A stretch of 64,000 nt of DNA from JL08 sp039969355 (GTDB taxonomy: Bacteria; Pseudomonadota; Alphaproteobacteria; Rhodobacterales; Rhodobacteraceae). The position numbers and the translations under genes are program-made. Shown here piece after piece: positions 8,820 through 16,442 of the stretch (positions are counted from its first letter, which is position 1; every line of letters begins with the position of its first letter). The notes beneath the pieces are model-generated. The model worked only from the letters and a program-made list of their open reading frames with translations, searched no databases and was not told the DNA's origin. The stretch covers positions 124,001 to 188,000 of the forward strand of contig JBDVOA010000006.1 of assembly GCA_039969355.1 (NCBI GenBank). Direction: 5' to 3'.

Positions 8820-9513
8820 CGCGTCTGTCTTTCATCGAGATCACATCAATCGGGAGCGGATCTGGCCGCACGTACTTTTCCATCTGGTCGCGAGAAAGGT
8901 CCCAGTGCTGAAGTGTGAGGTCTATCGCCAACGAGGATTCGCGCGCTTCAATCGCTGAGATCATCGCCTCGTGCTGTTCAATTGCTTTGTCGATCCGCTG
9001 CTGATCCGAAGCGGATGAGGGGCGAAAAAACGTCTGGCTCAGGCGTGTATGATCAATAAGCATCCGGTTAAGGCTGGCAAAGAGATAGGGATTCTGAGCC
9101 ATTTCGCCTATCTGTTCATGAAAACGGTGATTGAGCAGCGAAGATGTTTGCGAATCTGCAGCACGTGCCGCTTTAGAAAATTCTGACTGCGTTACTCTAA
9201 GTGTGTCGATCTGCCAGCTTGTGCGGTTTTCTGCAGCAAGGCGAGCGATTGTGGAGTAGATCAATGGTGCGGTCTGAAAAAAGACCCGCATCACCCCAAT
9301 ATCCATGGACGCCACTTTTGCGCCGCGGTTTTCCTCGAGCCGAACATATCCATCGCCGGCGAGGCGATGCAAAACTTCCCGCAGGGGTGTTCTGGAAACA
9401 CCGTATTCTGTGCAAAGCGCAACTTCATCCAAGTCAGAACCCGGCGCAATATCGAGCGATAAAATCCTCTCCTTTAGGCTGTCGGCACATTCGAATTTTT
9501 TGTTTTTAGGCAT
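8809..9513 (-). CDS. GntR-family transcriptional regulator (FadR/FCD subfamily)
   Basis: A 234-residue regulator: an N-terminal winged helix-turn-helix (residues about 8-70, with EVALCTEYGVSRTPLREVLHRLAGDG, a typical GntR recognition helix, shown here only as the key part SRTPLREVLHRL) and a C-terminal all-helical FCD ligand-binding domain containing the metal-binding histidines of HRFHEQIGEM and QHEAMISAI. It is the first gene of the amine operon and probably controls itself and the four genes after it, using the palindrome 20 bases before its start codon. The inducer is likely the operon substrate or an intermediate. Confidence 0.88.
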   Translation of the reverse strand: MPKNKKFECADSLKERILSLDIAPGSDLDEVALCTEYGVSRTPLREVLHRLAGDGYVRLEENRGAKVASMDIGVMRVFFQTAPLIYSTIARLAAENRTSWQIDTLRVTQSEFSKAARAADSQTSSLLNHRFHEQIGEMAQNPYLFASLNRMLIDHTRLSQTFFRPSSASDQQRIDKAIEQHEAMISAIEARESSLAIDLTLQHWDLSRDQMEKYVRPDPLPIDVISMKDRRDAI

Positions 9514-9532
9514 GATTCAAATCTCCATACAA

Positions 9533-9544
9533 TATGTATACATA
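9533..9544. promoter_or_regulatory. Likely GntR operator (12-bp perfect palindrome)
   Basis: TATGTATACATA is a perfect palindrome centred about 25 bases upstream of the GntR start codon. FCD-type GntR regulators commonly bind sites with a TGTATACA-like core, so this is the probable autoregulatory operator of the methylated-amine operon. Confidence 0.6.
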
Positions 9545-9620
9545 AAAAATAATAGAACGATACATTAAAAGAGACGCTGACAAAAATTAGAGTCAACATT
9601 GGAAGATATGAGCGAAAGAA

Positions 9621-10586
9621 TTATTTTCGCGGTCGTTTGGACCAAAGGAAGGGGGAAACGCGCGGCGTAGTACCGGTTTCCGGACGCGAACGGGTTCGCA
9701 GAACCGGTTGTTCAGACCCAGAGGCCCGGCTTTCCCGCAGAACGATGTAAAGTCCGCTTGCAATGATCACAGCGGAACCAATCACTGTTGCGCGATCTGG
9801 ACTTTCGCCAAAGAACAAAAAACCATAGGCGGTGGCCCACAAGATTTGGGAATATTGCATCGGGGCGACAATCACGGCCTCGCCCGTATTGTAGGCTGCA
9901 ATCAGAAAGCGCCCTGCAATCCACGCGAAAACCGCCACGATTCCCAACCGACCCAGATCTTCAATTGGTAGCGGGACGTAAACAAACGGCAGCAGCGCGG
10001 CCATCACAAGAAAGTTGGCCATCATAGGGTAGAGCATGATGACAACGGTCCGCTCTTCCCGCCCGATCTTGCGCACGATGATTGAAGCAAATGAACCGCA
10101 AATCGCAGAGACCAAAGCCGCCAGATGTCCAAGCTCAAGCTCTGCTTCTCCTGGGCGTAGTACCACGAGGACCCCCGCCAGCCCGACAAGGACCGCAAGC
10201 CCGCGCCGCAATTTGACGGGCTCACCCAAAATCGGGATTGCCAGAATCGTAATCAGCAGTGGTGACGCAAAAAGGATTGCGTAGACCTGCGCTAATGGCA
10301 GAACTGAAAAGGCATAGAACGCACAAAAGCCAGTTATCACTGCGGCAATCGCTCGCCCTGCCATCCACCAAGGATGAACTGGTATGAGCGTTCCGGGCGT
10401 TGCATCCCGCAAGAGATAAAGCATCGCCAGCGGGAAGCTGAACAAAACGCTGAAAAAGACGATCTGGATCGGATTATATGTCCCGCCTAGCACCTTGATG
10501 ATCACATCATGGGAGGCAAAAATGCCAAAAGCCGCAAGCGCAAAAAGCGCACCCTTCAGATTTGGGTTCATCGGTCCTCGGGCCAT
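9621..10586 (-). CDS. DMT-superfamily (EamA) transporter
   Basis: A 321-residue inner-membrane protein with about ten hydrophobic helices in two EamA repeats (first about residues 9-145, second about 155-290), typical of drug/metabolite exporters. It starts LKGALFALAAFGIFASHDVI, a usual EamA N-terminus, and ends in a charged tail rich in Arg and Ser. The ATG at 10586 has an AGGT about 7 bases upstream; an ATG five codons later with AGGA upstream is also possible. It lies 42 bases after leuB on the same strand and may be read through from it. The substrate is not predictable. Confidence 0.85.
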   Translation of the reverse strand: MARGPMNPNLKGALFALAAFGIFASHDVIIKVLGGTYNPIQIVFFSVLFSFPLAMLYLLRDATPGTLIPVHPWWMAGRAIAAVITGFCAFYAFSVLPLAQVYAILFASPLLITILAIPILGEPVKLRRGLAVLVGLAGVLVVLRPGEAELELGHLAALVSAICGSFASIIVRKIGREERTVVIMLYPMMANFLVMAALLPFVYVPLPIEDLGRLGIVAVFAWIAGRFLIAAYNTGEAVIVAPMQYSQILWATAYGFLFFGESPDRATVIGSAVIIASGLYIVLRESRASGSEQPVLRTRSRPETGTTPRVSPFLWSKRPRK

Positions 10587-10628
10587 ATGTCACCTACCAA
10601 TGTCGGGTGCGTTTTACCGGAATGGAGT

Positions 10629-11735
10629 TTACAGACTTGCGTCAAGCGCCGCTAGAATTGCATCACCCATTTCAGAGGTACTTATTGGAGTACCGCCCTC
10701 GGCTGCCATCAGATCAGCTGTGCGCGCGCCGTCGGCCAGTACTTTTTCGATTGCGGCTTCAAGCCGCGCAGCTTCTTCGCCTTCGTCAAAGGAATACCGA
10801 AGAGCCATCGCAAAGCTAAGAATACACGCGATCGGATTTGCAAGACCATGACCCGCAATATCCGGCGCCGATCCGTGGACCGGCTCGTACATGGCCTTGG
10901 GTCGCCCATTGGCCGCAGGTGCGCCCAATGAAGCCGATGGTAACATGCCGAGCGATCCGGTCAGCATCGCCGCAGTGTCGGACAGAATATCGCCAAATAG
11001 ATTGTCAGTCACGATCACGTCGAACTGTTTCGGCCAGCGACAAAGCTGCATGGCACCGGCGTCTGCATACATATGGGACAATTCAACATCGGAATAATCT
11101 GCTGCGTGGACCTCGGTCACAACATCGCGCCACAAGATGCCGCTTTCCATCACGTTGGCTTTCTCCATCGAACAGACTTTGTTCGAGCGACGCCGCGCCA
11201 GTTCAAAGGCGGAACGTGCAACGCGCGCAATTTCGGATTCGGTATAACGCTGCGTGTTGATCCCAATGCGTTCGTTGCCCTCTTTGATGATACCGCGAGG
11301 TTCTCCAAAATAAACGCCGGAGGTAAGTTCACGCACAATCATGATATCGAGACCAGAAACTACGTCTTTTTTTAGCGAAGAAAAATCTGCCAGCGCATCA
11401 AAACACTGTGCCGGACGCAGGTTTGAAAAAAGATCCATTTCCTTGCGAAGTCGCAGTAACCCACGTTCAGGTTTGACCGAAAAATCCAGATCATCATACT
11501 CGGGACCGCCCACGGCGCCCAAAAGAACTGCGTCTACTTCCTGAGCCTTCGCCATCGTGTCATCGTGAAGTGGAGTGCCGTGTTTGTCATAGGCTGCACC
11601 GCCCACTAGATCTTCGCTGACATTAAAATTCAAGGCACGATTGTCACCAAACCAGCTGATTATACGTTTTACCTGGTCCATGACTTCTGGGCCGATGCCG
11701 TCGCCGGCGAGGATAAGGAGAGAAGGGTTGGTCAT
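10629..11735 (-). CDS. leuB: 3-isopropylmalate dehydrogenase
   Basis: A 368-residue NAD-dependent oxidative decarboxylase that turns 3-isopropylmalate into 2-oxoisocaproate, the third step of leucine synthesis. Typical LeuB motifs are present: GDGIGPEV near residue 10, the substrate arginines of RLRKEMDLFSNLRPAQ, the REL TSGVYFGEPRG loop, the metal-binding VTDNLFGDILSD, and the NAD-binding EPVHGSAPDIAGHGLANP. Two ATG codons stand in tandem (11738 and 11735); the second gives the normal MTNPSLLIL start. It is separated from leuCD by a membrane protein gene and an endonuclease-like gene, all on the minus strand. Confidence 0.96.
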   Translation of the reverse strand: MTNPSLLILAGDGIGPEVMDQVKRIISWFGDNRALNFNVSEDLVGGAAYDKHGTPLHDDTMAKAQEVDAVLLGAVGGPEYDDLDFSVKPERGLLRLRKEMDLFSNLRPAQCFDALADFSSLKKDVVSGLDIMIVRELTSGVYFGEPRGIIKEGNERIGINTQRYTESEIARVARSAFELARRRSNKVCSMEKANVMESGILWRDVVTEVHAADYSDVELSHMYADAGAMQLCRWPKQFDVIVTDNLFGDILSDTAAMLTGSLGMLPSASLGAPAANGRPKAMYEPVHGSAPDIAGHGLANPIACILSFAMALRYSFDEGEEAARLEAAIEKVLADGARTADLMAAEGGTPISTSEMGDAILAALDASL

Positions 11736-11864
11736 CAAACGTGTCCTTTGTGAGCGTTTGAGGTGGCCTATCGCTGTCGGACGGGAGGGTCAAGAATTGT
11801 AGCAAAAAAGGACGGGTGCCGGTGTCGTTTGCCGTCGCATCTGACCGGTCAAACCTGTCAGATT

Positions 11865-12944
11865 CTAAGGATGCACAAGGTCGACCCAGACAAGACGATG
11901 CCGGCTTGCATTCTTCGCGTCTTGGGCCGCCCCATGCTGACCTACCGGCCAATGTACGCCGGCTGCCTCGATATCCCAATCTTTCGACGGGAGGACATAA
12001 TCAACGCGCAGGTTGCCGGGCAGGGGGTCGGACCAGTCGGCGGTATCCAGCATTGGGTTTCCGGTTTGTTCAGGGTTCGCGATCTCCCGCCGTCCTTCCC
12101 CTCTAGGCAGCGGGTCCTGCAAACGCTGATCCGACAGCAGCGCCCGGATTGCTCCTTTGCGCCCGTCGCCATCTTCGGGATCAAGATTGGCGTCGCCTAA
12201 CAAGACAAAACGCGACTGTGGTGCCGGTCCGAAAGAGCCATCGAGGAATCGTTGCCAAAACAAGATTTCATCATGGTTGCGCCGACCGTTCCTATCCTCT
12301 GGCCCGTCAAACACTGGCGGTGTCGCGTGAAATGCCATTATTGATATGACAGTGTCATCGGGAAGGACAATCGGTATCACCCAGTGACCCGACGTCGACA
12401 GTCTTTGTACATTATGCACCTTGCTGCTTGGAAACGGTTTGCCGTTAAACTGAGGAAAAAGTGAATCGGGTAGATCTCGCCACAAGAGCTGCGAAAGATC
12501 CTGAACCTTTTTTTCTAGAACTGGATACTTGGACAAGATGGCCATGCCGCCCGCGCCAGCAAACTCACCATAGCCTTGCGCATCATCCGGCCCATCGACA
12601 TGCCCGTCGCCGTTCATGTCCAGTCCGGTGCGGCTGCCGCGATTGGACGGCAAAGAAAAACGATAGGGATAAGATTGACCCGTTTGTGCCACAACGTCCG
12701 CAAACGCGTTGAGACCCAGACCGGTCAGATCATAGTCGATGCCCTGTAGAGCGATGATATCCGGAGCAACCTCGACGATGACCCGGGCTGCCGCTTTGAT
12801 TTGTGGATCCTCTTGGCGCAAAATATCGCGAAGAAACAGGCCGGGACCGTCGCGTCCAAGTTCGGTGTTGAAAGTGGCAACCCGGAGGCTGTCAGAAAGA
12901 CCCTCGGACGCAGTAAAGAAAGTGGTAGACGCGCAGCAAATCAG
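11865..12944 (-). CDS. Endonuclease/exonuclease/phosphatase family protein, probably exported; start uncertain
   Basis: A metal-dependent EEP-fold hydrolase. Family motifs: RVATFNTEL near the N-terminus, ALQGIDYD (the usual catalytic glutamate position reads Q here), SIMAFHATPP, LLGDANLDPEDGDG and a C-terminal RVDYVLPS followed by SRHRLVWVDL with the final histidine. The frame has no ATG or GTG in a sensible place: the only ATG upstream (13061) would overlap the preceding gene by 121 bases in another frame. I placed the start at a CTG (12944) touching the stop codon of the upstream gene; the following hydrophobic segment looks like a signal peptide whose basic part (RRVGR) would lie just before this CTG, so the true start may be further upstream. 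Co-transcribed with the membrane protein before it. Confidence 0.72.
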   Translation of the reverse strand: MICCASTTFFTASEGLSDSLRVATFNTELGRDGPGLFLRDILRQEDPQIKAAARVIVEVAPDIIALQGIDYDLTGLGLNAFADVVAQTGQSYPYRFSLPSNRGSRTGLDMNGDGHVDGPDDAQGYGEFAGAGGMAILSKYPVLEKKVQDLSQLLWRDLPDSLFPQFNGKPFPSSKVHNVQRLSTSGHWVIPIVLPDDTVISIMAFHATPPVFDGPEDRNGRRNHDEILFWQRFLDGSFGPAPQSRFVLLGDANLDPEDGDGRKGAIRALLSDQRLQDPLPRGEGRREIANPEQTGNPMLDTADWSDPLPGNLRVDYVLPSKDWDIEAAGVHWPVGQHGAAQDAKNASRHRLVWVDLVHP

Positions 12945-13774
12945 GCTGGCTGCATACCGTCCGACTCTTCGTAGGCACGGCGCCGTTTTTCTTCGATCAT
13001 TTCCGCGACCCGGCCCATTGCGATGCCACGCATGATCATGCTTGCTGGAAGAAATGCCCATGCGGTCATAGTCCAGATCAATGTTTGAGGATTTGCTAAC
13101 GAAATGGGATCAACAAGGTCAGATGCAGCTTTTACCACCGCAGGAATGAGAAATGGCAGTAAAAAGCCAAGTGCGATGTTAACGCGGCTGTCGCGCTTTA
13201 GACGATAGAGAACGTCGCCGCCAGCAGTCGGGTCAAACAAGGGCAGGTTAATCCAGACATTGAAAGCGCCGTTTCGCGCAGGCCATCCCAAAATGCGGAC
13301 AAGGATCAAAAACAATGTCATTGCCACAAGTGAGATCAGGTAGGAAAGCCCAGCAGCGGTACGAACCGAAGCAACCATCCATTGTGGCGCATTATCCGGT
13401 AGCATCAACACGACCAGACGCACGGGAGAATATGGAAAATCAATGGCGTTGCCGAGGATCGTCCCAATCGAAGTCAGCGCGTTCGTCAGCAGTGTCGGTT
13501 CAATTCTGCCCTTACTGATAAGTGTCAGGCACAAAATAGTTGCAAATAACGCACCAAATCTCAGGCGATTAAATGGAGGTGCATCACGGAATTCCACGAT
13601 GCTTGGAAAGCTGGAATTATATTCAACAAAAGTCAGACCGGCTGCGAGAATTGCAAACAACGCGATGATTTGAGTTGAATCGGTTGCGACGTTTGGCATC
13701 AGTAGTGCAGGCGTTGCGACAAGCAACGCGATAAGCACCGAGCGCACTATCGCGCCTGCCATCCGAACAATCAC
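12941..13774 (-). CDS. Conserved-looking multi-pass membrane protein of unknown function
   Basis: A 277-residue protein with about seven hydrophobic segments (for example residues about 5-25, 37-52, 70-86, 138-165, 198-215 and 232-252), so an integral inner-membrane protein. It begins MIVRMAGAIVRSVLIALL and ends with a charged cytoplasmic-looking tail (EMIEEKRRRAYEESD). I do not recognise a family. Its stop codon touches the proposed start of the exported EEP-family hydrolase, suggesting a two-gene unit placed between leuD and leuB. An ordinary codon pattern speaks for a real gene. Confidence 0.7.
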   Translation of the reverse strand: MIVRMAGAIVRSVLIALLVATPALLMPNVATDSTQIIALFAILAAGLTFVEYNSSFPSIVEFRDAPPFNRLRFGALFATILCLTLISKGRIEPTLLTNALTSIGTILGNAIDFPYSPVRLVVLMLPDNAPQWMVASVRTAAGLSYLISLVAMTLFLILVRILGWPARNGAFNVWINLPLFDPTAGGDVLYRLKRDSRVNIALGFLLPFLIPAVVKAASDLVDPISLANPQTLIWTMTAWAFLPASMIMRGIAMGRVAEMIEEKRRRAYEESDGMQPA

Positions 13775-14155
13775 TGGTTCATCCCCTCAAATTGGAACAC
13801 AACTTCGCAGGTATCTACCTCTGCCCCATTCTGATCGCAAAAGATCCGACGATTTTCGACAACACTATACAATTTTTACCCCGCTTTCACCGCAGCCCTC
13901 AAGTCAAGGTTAATATGACGTCACGTTTGCGGCGAATTGAGGTTCGAACTGGTGCGTCTTTGCATCGTTTCTGGTGCAAAAATAAGGCAAAACACCATAT
14001 CTGGTGTCTGCCAAAATTTGATGCGCAACTACTGTTTCGCATAACGCATAAGTAGAGCGCTGAGTCGGTGTCTGATCGTCCAGGTTGCTACTTTGTGGCT
14101 CGATTGTTTTCAGCGAGATACAGTGTTTCTTGCGTCAAAGTACACTCGTGGGTCA
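13775..14155. other. 381-bp intergenic stretch without a convincing gene
   Basis: No coding frame here looks real on either strand. It holds the hairpin at 13992-14007 (see the terminator entry) and probably the promoter of the downstream membrane protein gene. A GGTTCGAAC string near 13940 looks like a tRNA T-loop but lacks the rest of a tRNA. Confidence 0.5.
13976..14007 (-). terminator. Possible terminator downstream of leuD
   Basis: ACACCA (13992-13997) and TGGTGT (14002-14007) form a 6-bp perfect stem with a 4-base loop. On the minus strand it is followed by TTTTGCC and then TTATTTTTG, consistent with a modest terminator about 150 bases after the leuD stop. Confidence 0.35.
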
Positions 14156-14764
14156 TTAAACCCAGGGGCGAATCGCCTTCGCCTGACCTTCAAATGCGTC
14201 GATTGCGGTCACCTTGCCCATGGTAAGGCCGATGTCGTCAAGCCCTTCGATCAGGCAGTGCTTTTTGAATGCATCAACCTCAAAATGAAAAACATCGCCT
14301 TCAGAAGAAGTGACGGTCTGTGCTTCCAAATCAATGTCCAATCTGGCGTTGGCTCCTTTTTCCGCATCCTTCATCAGTGCATCGACCTGCTCTTCGGGCA
14401 GAGTTATCGGCAAGATCCCATTCTTAAAGCAGTTATTGTAGAAAATATCGGCGAAACTGGGCGCTATGACGCAGCGAATGCCAAAGTCCTTGATCGCCCA
14501 AGGAGCATGCTCGCGCGACGAGCCACAGCCAAAGTTATCCCCCGCGACGAGTATTTCCGCCTCGCGGTACGCAGGCTGATTCAGAACGAAATCCGGGATT
14601 TCGTTTCGATCGTCGTCAAAGCGCATCTCATCAAACAGATTCACACCAAGGCCTGTGCGCTTGATGGTTTTAAGGAACTGTTTGGGAATGATCATATCTG
14701 TGTCGATATTGATCAATGGCATCGGCGCCGCAATACCAGTGAGTTTATCAAACTTGTCCATCAA
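14156..14764 (-). CDS. leuD: 3-isopropylmalate dehydratase small subunit
   Basis: A 202-residue small subunit of isopropylmalate isomerase, which with LeuC converts 2- to 3-isopropylmalate. It shows the swivel-domain motifs DNFGCGSSREHAPWA near residue 75 and the N-terminal IDTDMIIPKQFLKTIKRTGLG region, and has the usual length. Its start overlaps the leuC stop by 4 bases, so translation is coupled and gives balanced subunits. A second ATG directly follows the first; either may be used. Confidence 0.96.
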   Translation of the reverse strand: MMDKFDKLTGIAAPMPLINIDTDMIIPKQFLKTIKRTGLGVNLFDEMRFDDDRNEIPDFVLNQPAYREAEILVAGDNFGCGSSREHAPWAIKDFGIRCVIAPSFADIFYNNCFKNGILPITLPEEQVDALMKDAEKGANARLDIDLEAQTVTSSEGDVFHFEVDAFKKHCLIEGLDDIGLTMGKVTAIDAFEGQAKAIRPWV

Positions 14765-16164
14765 CCCATCTCCCTTACGTCGGTTAGCCGACCTGTTATT
14801 GCAGCCGCCGCTGCCATGGCCGGACTTAGCAGGTGGGTGCGCCCGCCGTGGCCTTGTCGTCCTTCAAAATTCCGGTTCGATGTTGCGGCGCAACGCTCTC
14901 CCGGGCTGAGTTGATCGGGGTTCATCGCGAGACACATCGAACAACCTGCCATTCTCCATTCAAAGCCCGCATCCTGGAAAATTTGCGCGAGGCCTTCTTC
15001 TTCTGCTTGCGCGCGTACCAGACCGGATCCCGGCACGACCATGGCACGCAGGCCTTCTTTGATTTTTTGGCCCTTCAATATTTCTGCCGCAGCCCGCAAA
15101 TCCTCGATCCGGCCATTGGTGCAGGACCCGATAAAGACAGTATCGACGGCGATTTGACTGAGCGGCGTACCTGGCGTCAATCCCATGTAGTGCAGCGAAC
15201 GTCGTACGGCGTCCGCCTTATGTTGTGGAAAATCGTCCGGTTCCGGCACAACGCCGTCAATCGGAAGTACGTCCTCGGGCGACGTGCCCCAGGTCACGAC
15301 AGGTGCGATCATTTCCCCATTCAGCGTCACGACTTTGTCCCAGTGTGCATCGTTGTCTGAATACAAGGTCTTCCACCATGCATGTGCGGCTTCCCATTGC
15401 GCGCCTTTGGGCGCGTGTGGGCGGCCCATGCAGTACTCGAATGTCTTTTCGTCCGGAGCGATCAACCCTGCGCGCGCACCCCCTTCGATTGCCATATTGC
15501 AAACAGTCATCCGGCCTTCCATGGAGAGGTCGCGTATCGCTTCACCGCAATACTCGATAACATAGCCAGTGCCACCTGCGGTGCCAGTTTCACCAATAAC
15601 ACTGAGCGTGATGTCCTTTGCGGTAACACCGGGCCGGAGCTTTCCAGTGATCACTACCTTCATATTTTTGGCTTTACGCTGGATCAGCGTCTGGGTGGCA
15701 AGAACATGTTCAACTTCGGAGGTGCCAATGCCATGTGCCAATGCTCCGAAAGCACCGTGTGTGGCTGTGTGGCTATCGCCACAAACCACCGTCATTCCTG
15801 GCAATGTCCATCCCTGTTCAGGACCAACGATGTGTACGATCCCCTGACGGACATCAGAAACCGGATAGTAGTGAATGCCAAACTCCTTGGCATTGGTATC
15901 CAAGGCCTCTACCTGAATGCGGCTTTCTTCGTTCATGCCACCCTTGGCACGATCCAACGTAGTTGGAACGTTGTGGTCGGGCACGGCGATTGTTTTGTCA
16001 GGTGCACGTACGGCACGGCCCGACATGCGCAAACCTTCAAAGGCTTGCGGGCTGGTCACTTCGTGCACCAGATGACGGTCAATATAAAGCAGACAGGTGC
16101 CATCAGCGGCTTCGTCGACGAGATGTGCATCCCAGATTTTATCATAGAGCGTTTTGGGGGACAT
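14761..16164 (-). CDS. leuC: 3-isopropylmalate dehydratase large subunit
   Basis: A 467-residue aconitase-family protein carrying a [4Fe-4S] cluster. Cluster cysteines are visible in FIGSCTNGR and in AGCSMCLAMNPD; the GDSHTATHGAFGALAHGIGT stretch holds active-site residues. It forms the isopropylmalate isomerase with LeuD, encoded immediately after it with a 4-base overlap. The start MSPKTLYDKIWDAH is typical, with GAGAGGAC upstream. leuA is not in the window; leuB follows after two unrelated-looking genes. Confidence 0.97.
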   Translation of the reverse strand: MSPKTLYDKIWDAHLVDEAADGTCLLYIDRHLVHEVTSPQAFEGLRMSGRAVRAPDKTIAVPDHNVPTTLDRAKGGMNEESRIQVEALDTNAKEFGIHYYPVSDVRQGIVHIVGPEQGWTLPGMTVVCGDSHTATHGAFGALAHGIGTSEVEHVLATQTLIQRKAKNMKVVITGKLRPGVTAKDITLSVIGETGTAGGTGYVIEYCGEAIRDLSMEGRMTVCNMAIEGGARAGLIAPDEKTFEYCMGRPHAPKGAQWEAAHAWWKTLYSDNDAHWDKVVTLNGEMIAPVVTWGTSPEDVLPIDGVVPEPDDFPQHKADAVRRSLHYMGLTPGTPLSQIAVDTVFIGSCTNGRIEDLRAAAEILKGQKIKEGLRAMVVPGSGLVRAQAEEEGLAQIFQDAGFEWRMAGCSMCLAMNPDQLSPGERCAATSNRNFEGRQGHGGRTHLLSPAMAAAAAITGRLTDVREMG

Positions 16165-16220
16165 GTGGTCCTCTCCCGTATTAGACTTCGTTAGGGTTGT
16201 TCAAATTTCGGGGTGCTGGG

Positions 16221-16370
16221 TCACGTCCGTGCCAATACAGCACGCGTGGCTCCGAAAAAGCGTTCGCGCAGCCGAGCGCGGTCATCCAAATCAAACACCA
16301 GTGTCATGAGGGTCAGATACAGATGCAGCGACGTTCTATCAAGGGCACGCTGTTTTTTGTCATTCGCCAT
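16221..16370 (-). CDS. Possible small protein of 49 residues upstream of leuC
   Basis: An ATG-started frame of 49 codons ending in TGA, 56 bases before leuC and on the same strand. The product begins MANDKKQRALDRTSLHLYLT and continues with helical, amphipathic sequence (FDLDDRARLRERFFGATRAVL). Codon use is like the neighbours. Only a weak GGAA precedes the ATG. I do not recognise a family. It could be a real small protein, or a chance frame in the leuC leader. Confidence 0.35.
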   Translation of the reverse strand: MANDKKQRALDRTSLHLYLTLMTLVFDLDDRARLRERFFGATRAVLART

Positions 16371-16442
16371 TTCCGTGTGAACGGAGCAAACATGTTGCTA
16401 TCACCGGTTTGACCGTGTCAGATTTGGCCAAAAGGCCAAGAT

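Noticed and set aside
13935..13960. tRNA T-loop-like string GGTTCGAAC between leuD and the membrane protein gene
   Set aside because: No matching acceptor stem, D arm or anticodon arm could be found around it on either strand.
14093..14914. Long plus-strand open frame over leuD and the end of leuC
   Set aside because: It is antisense to two clear leucine genes and its product resembles no protein; a shadow frame.
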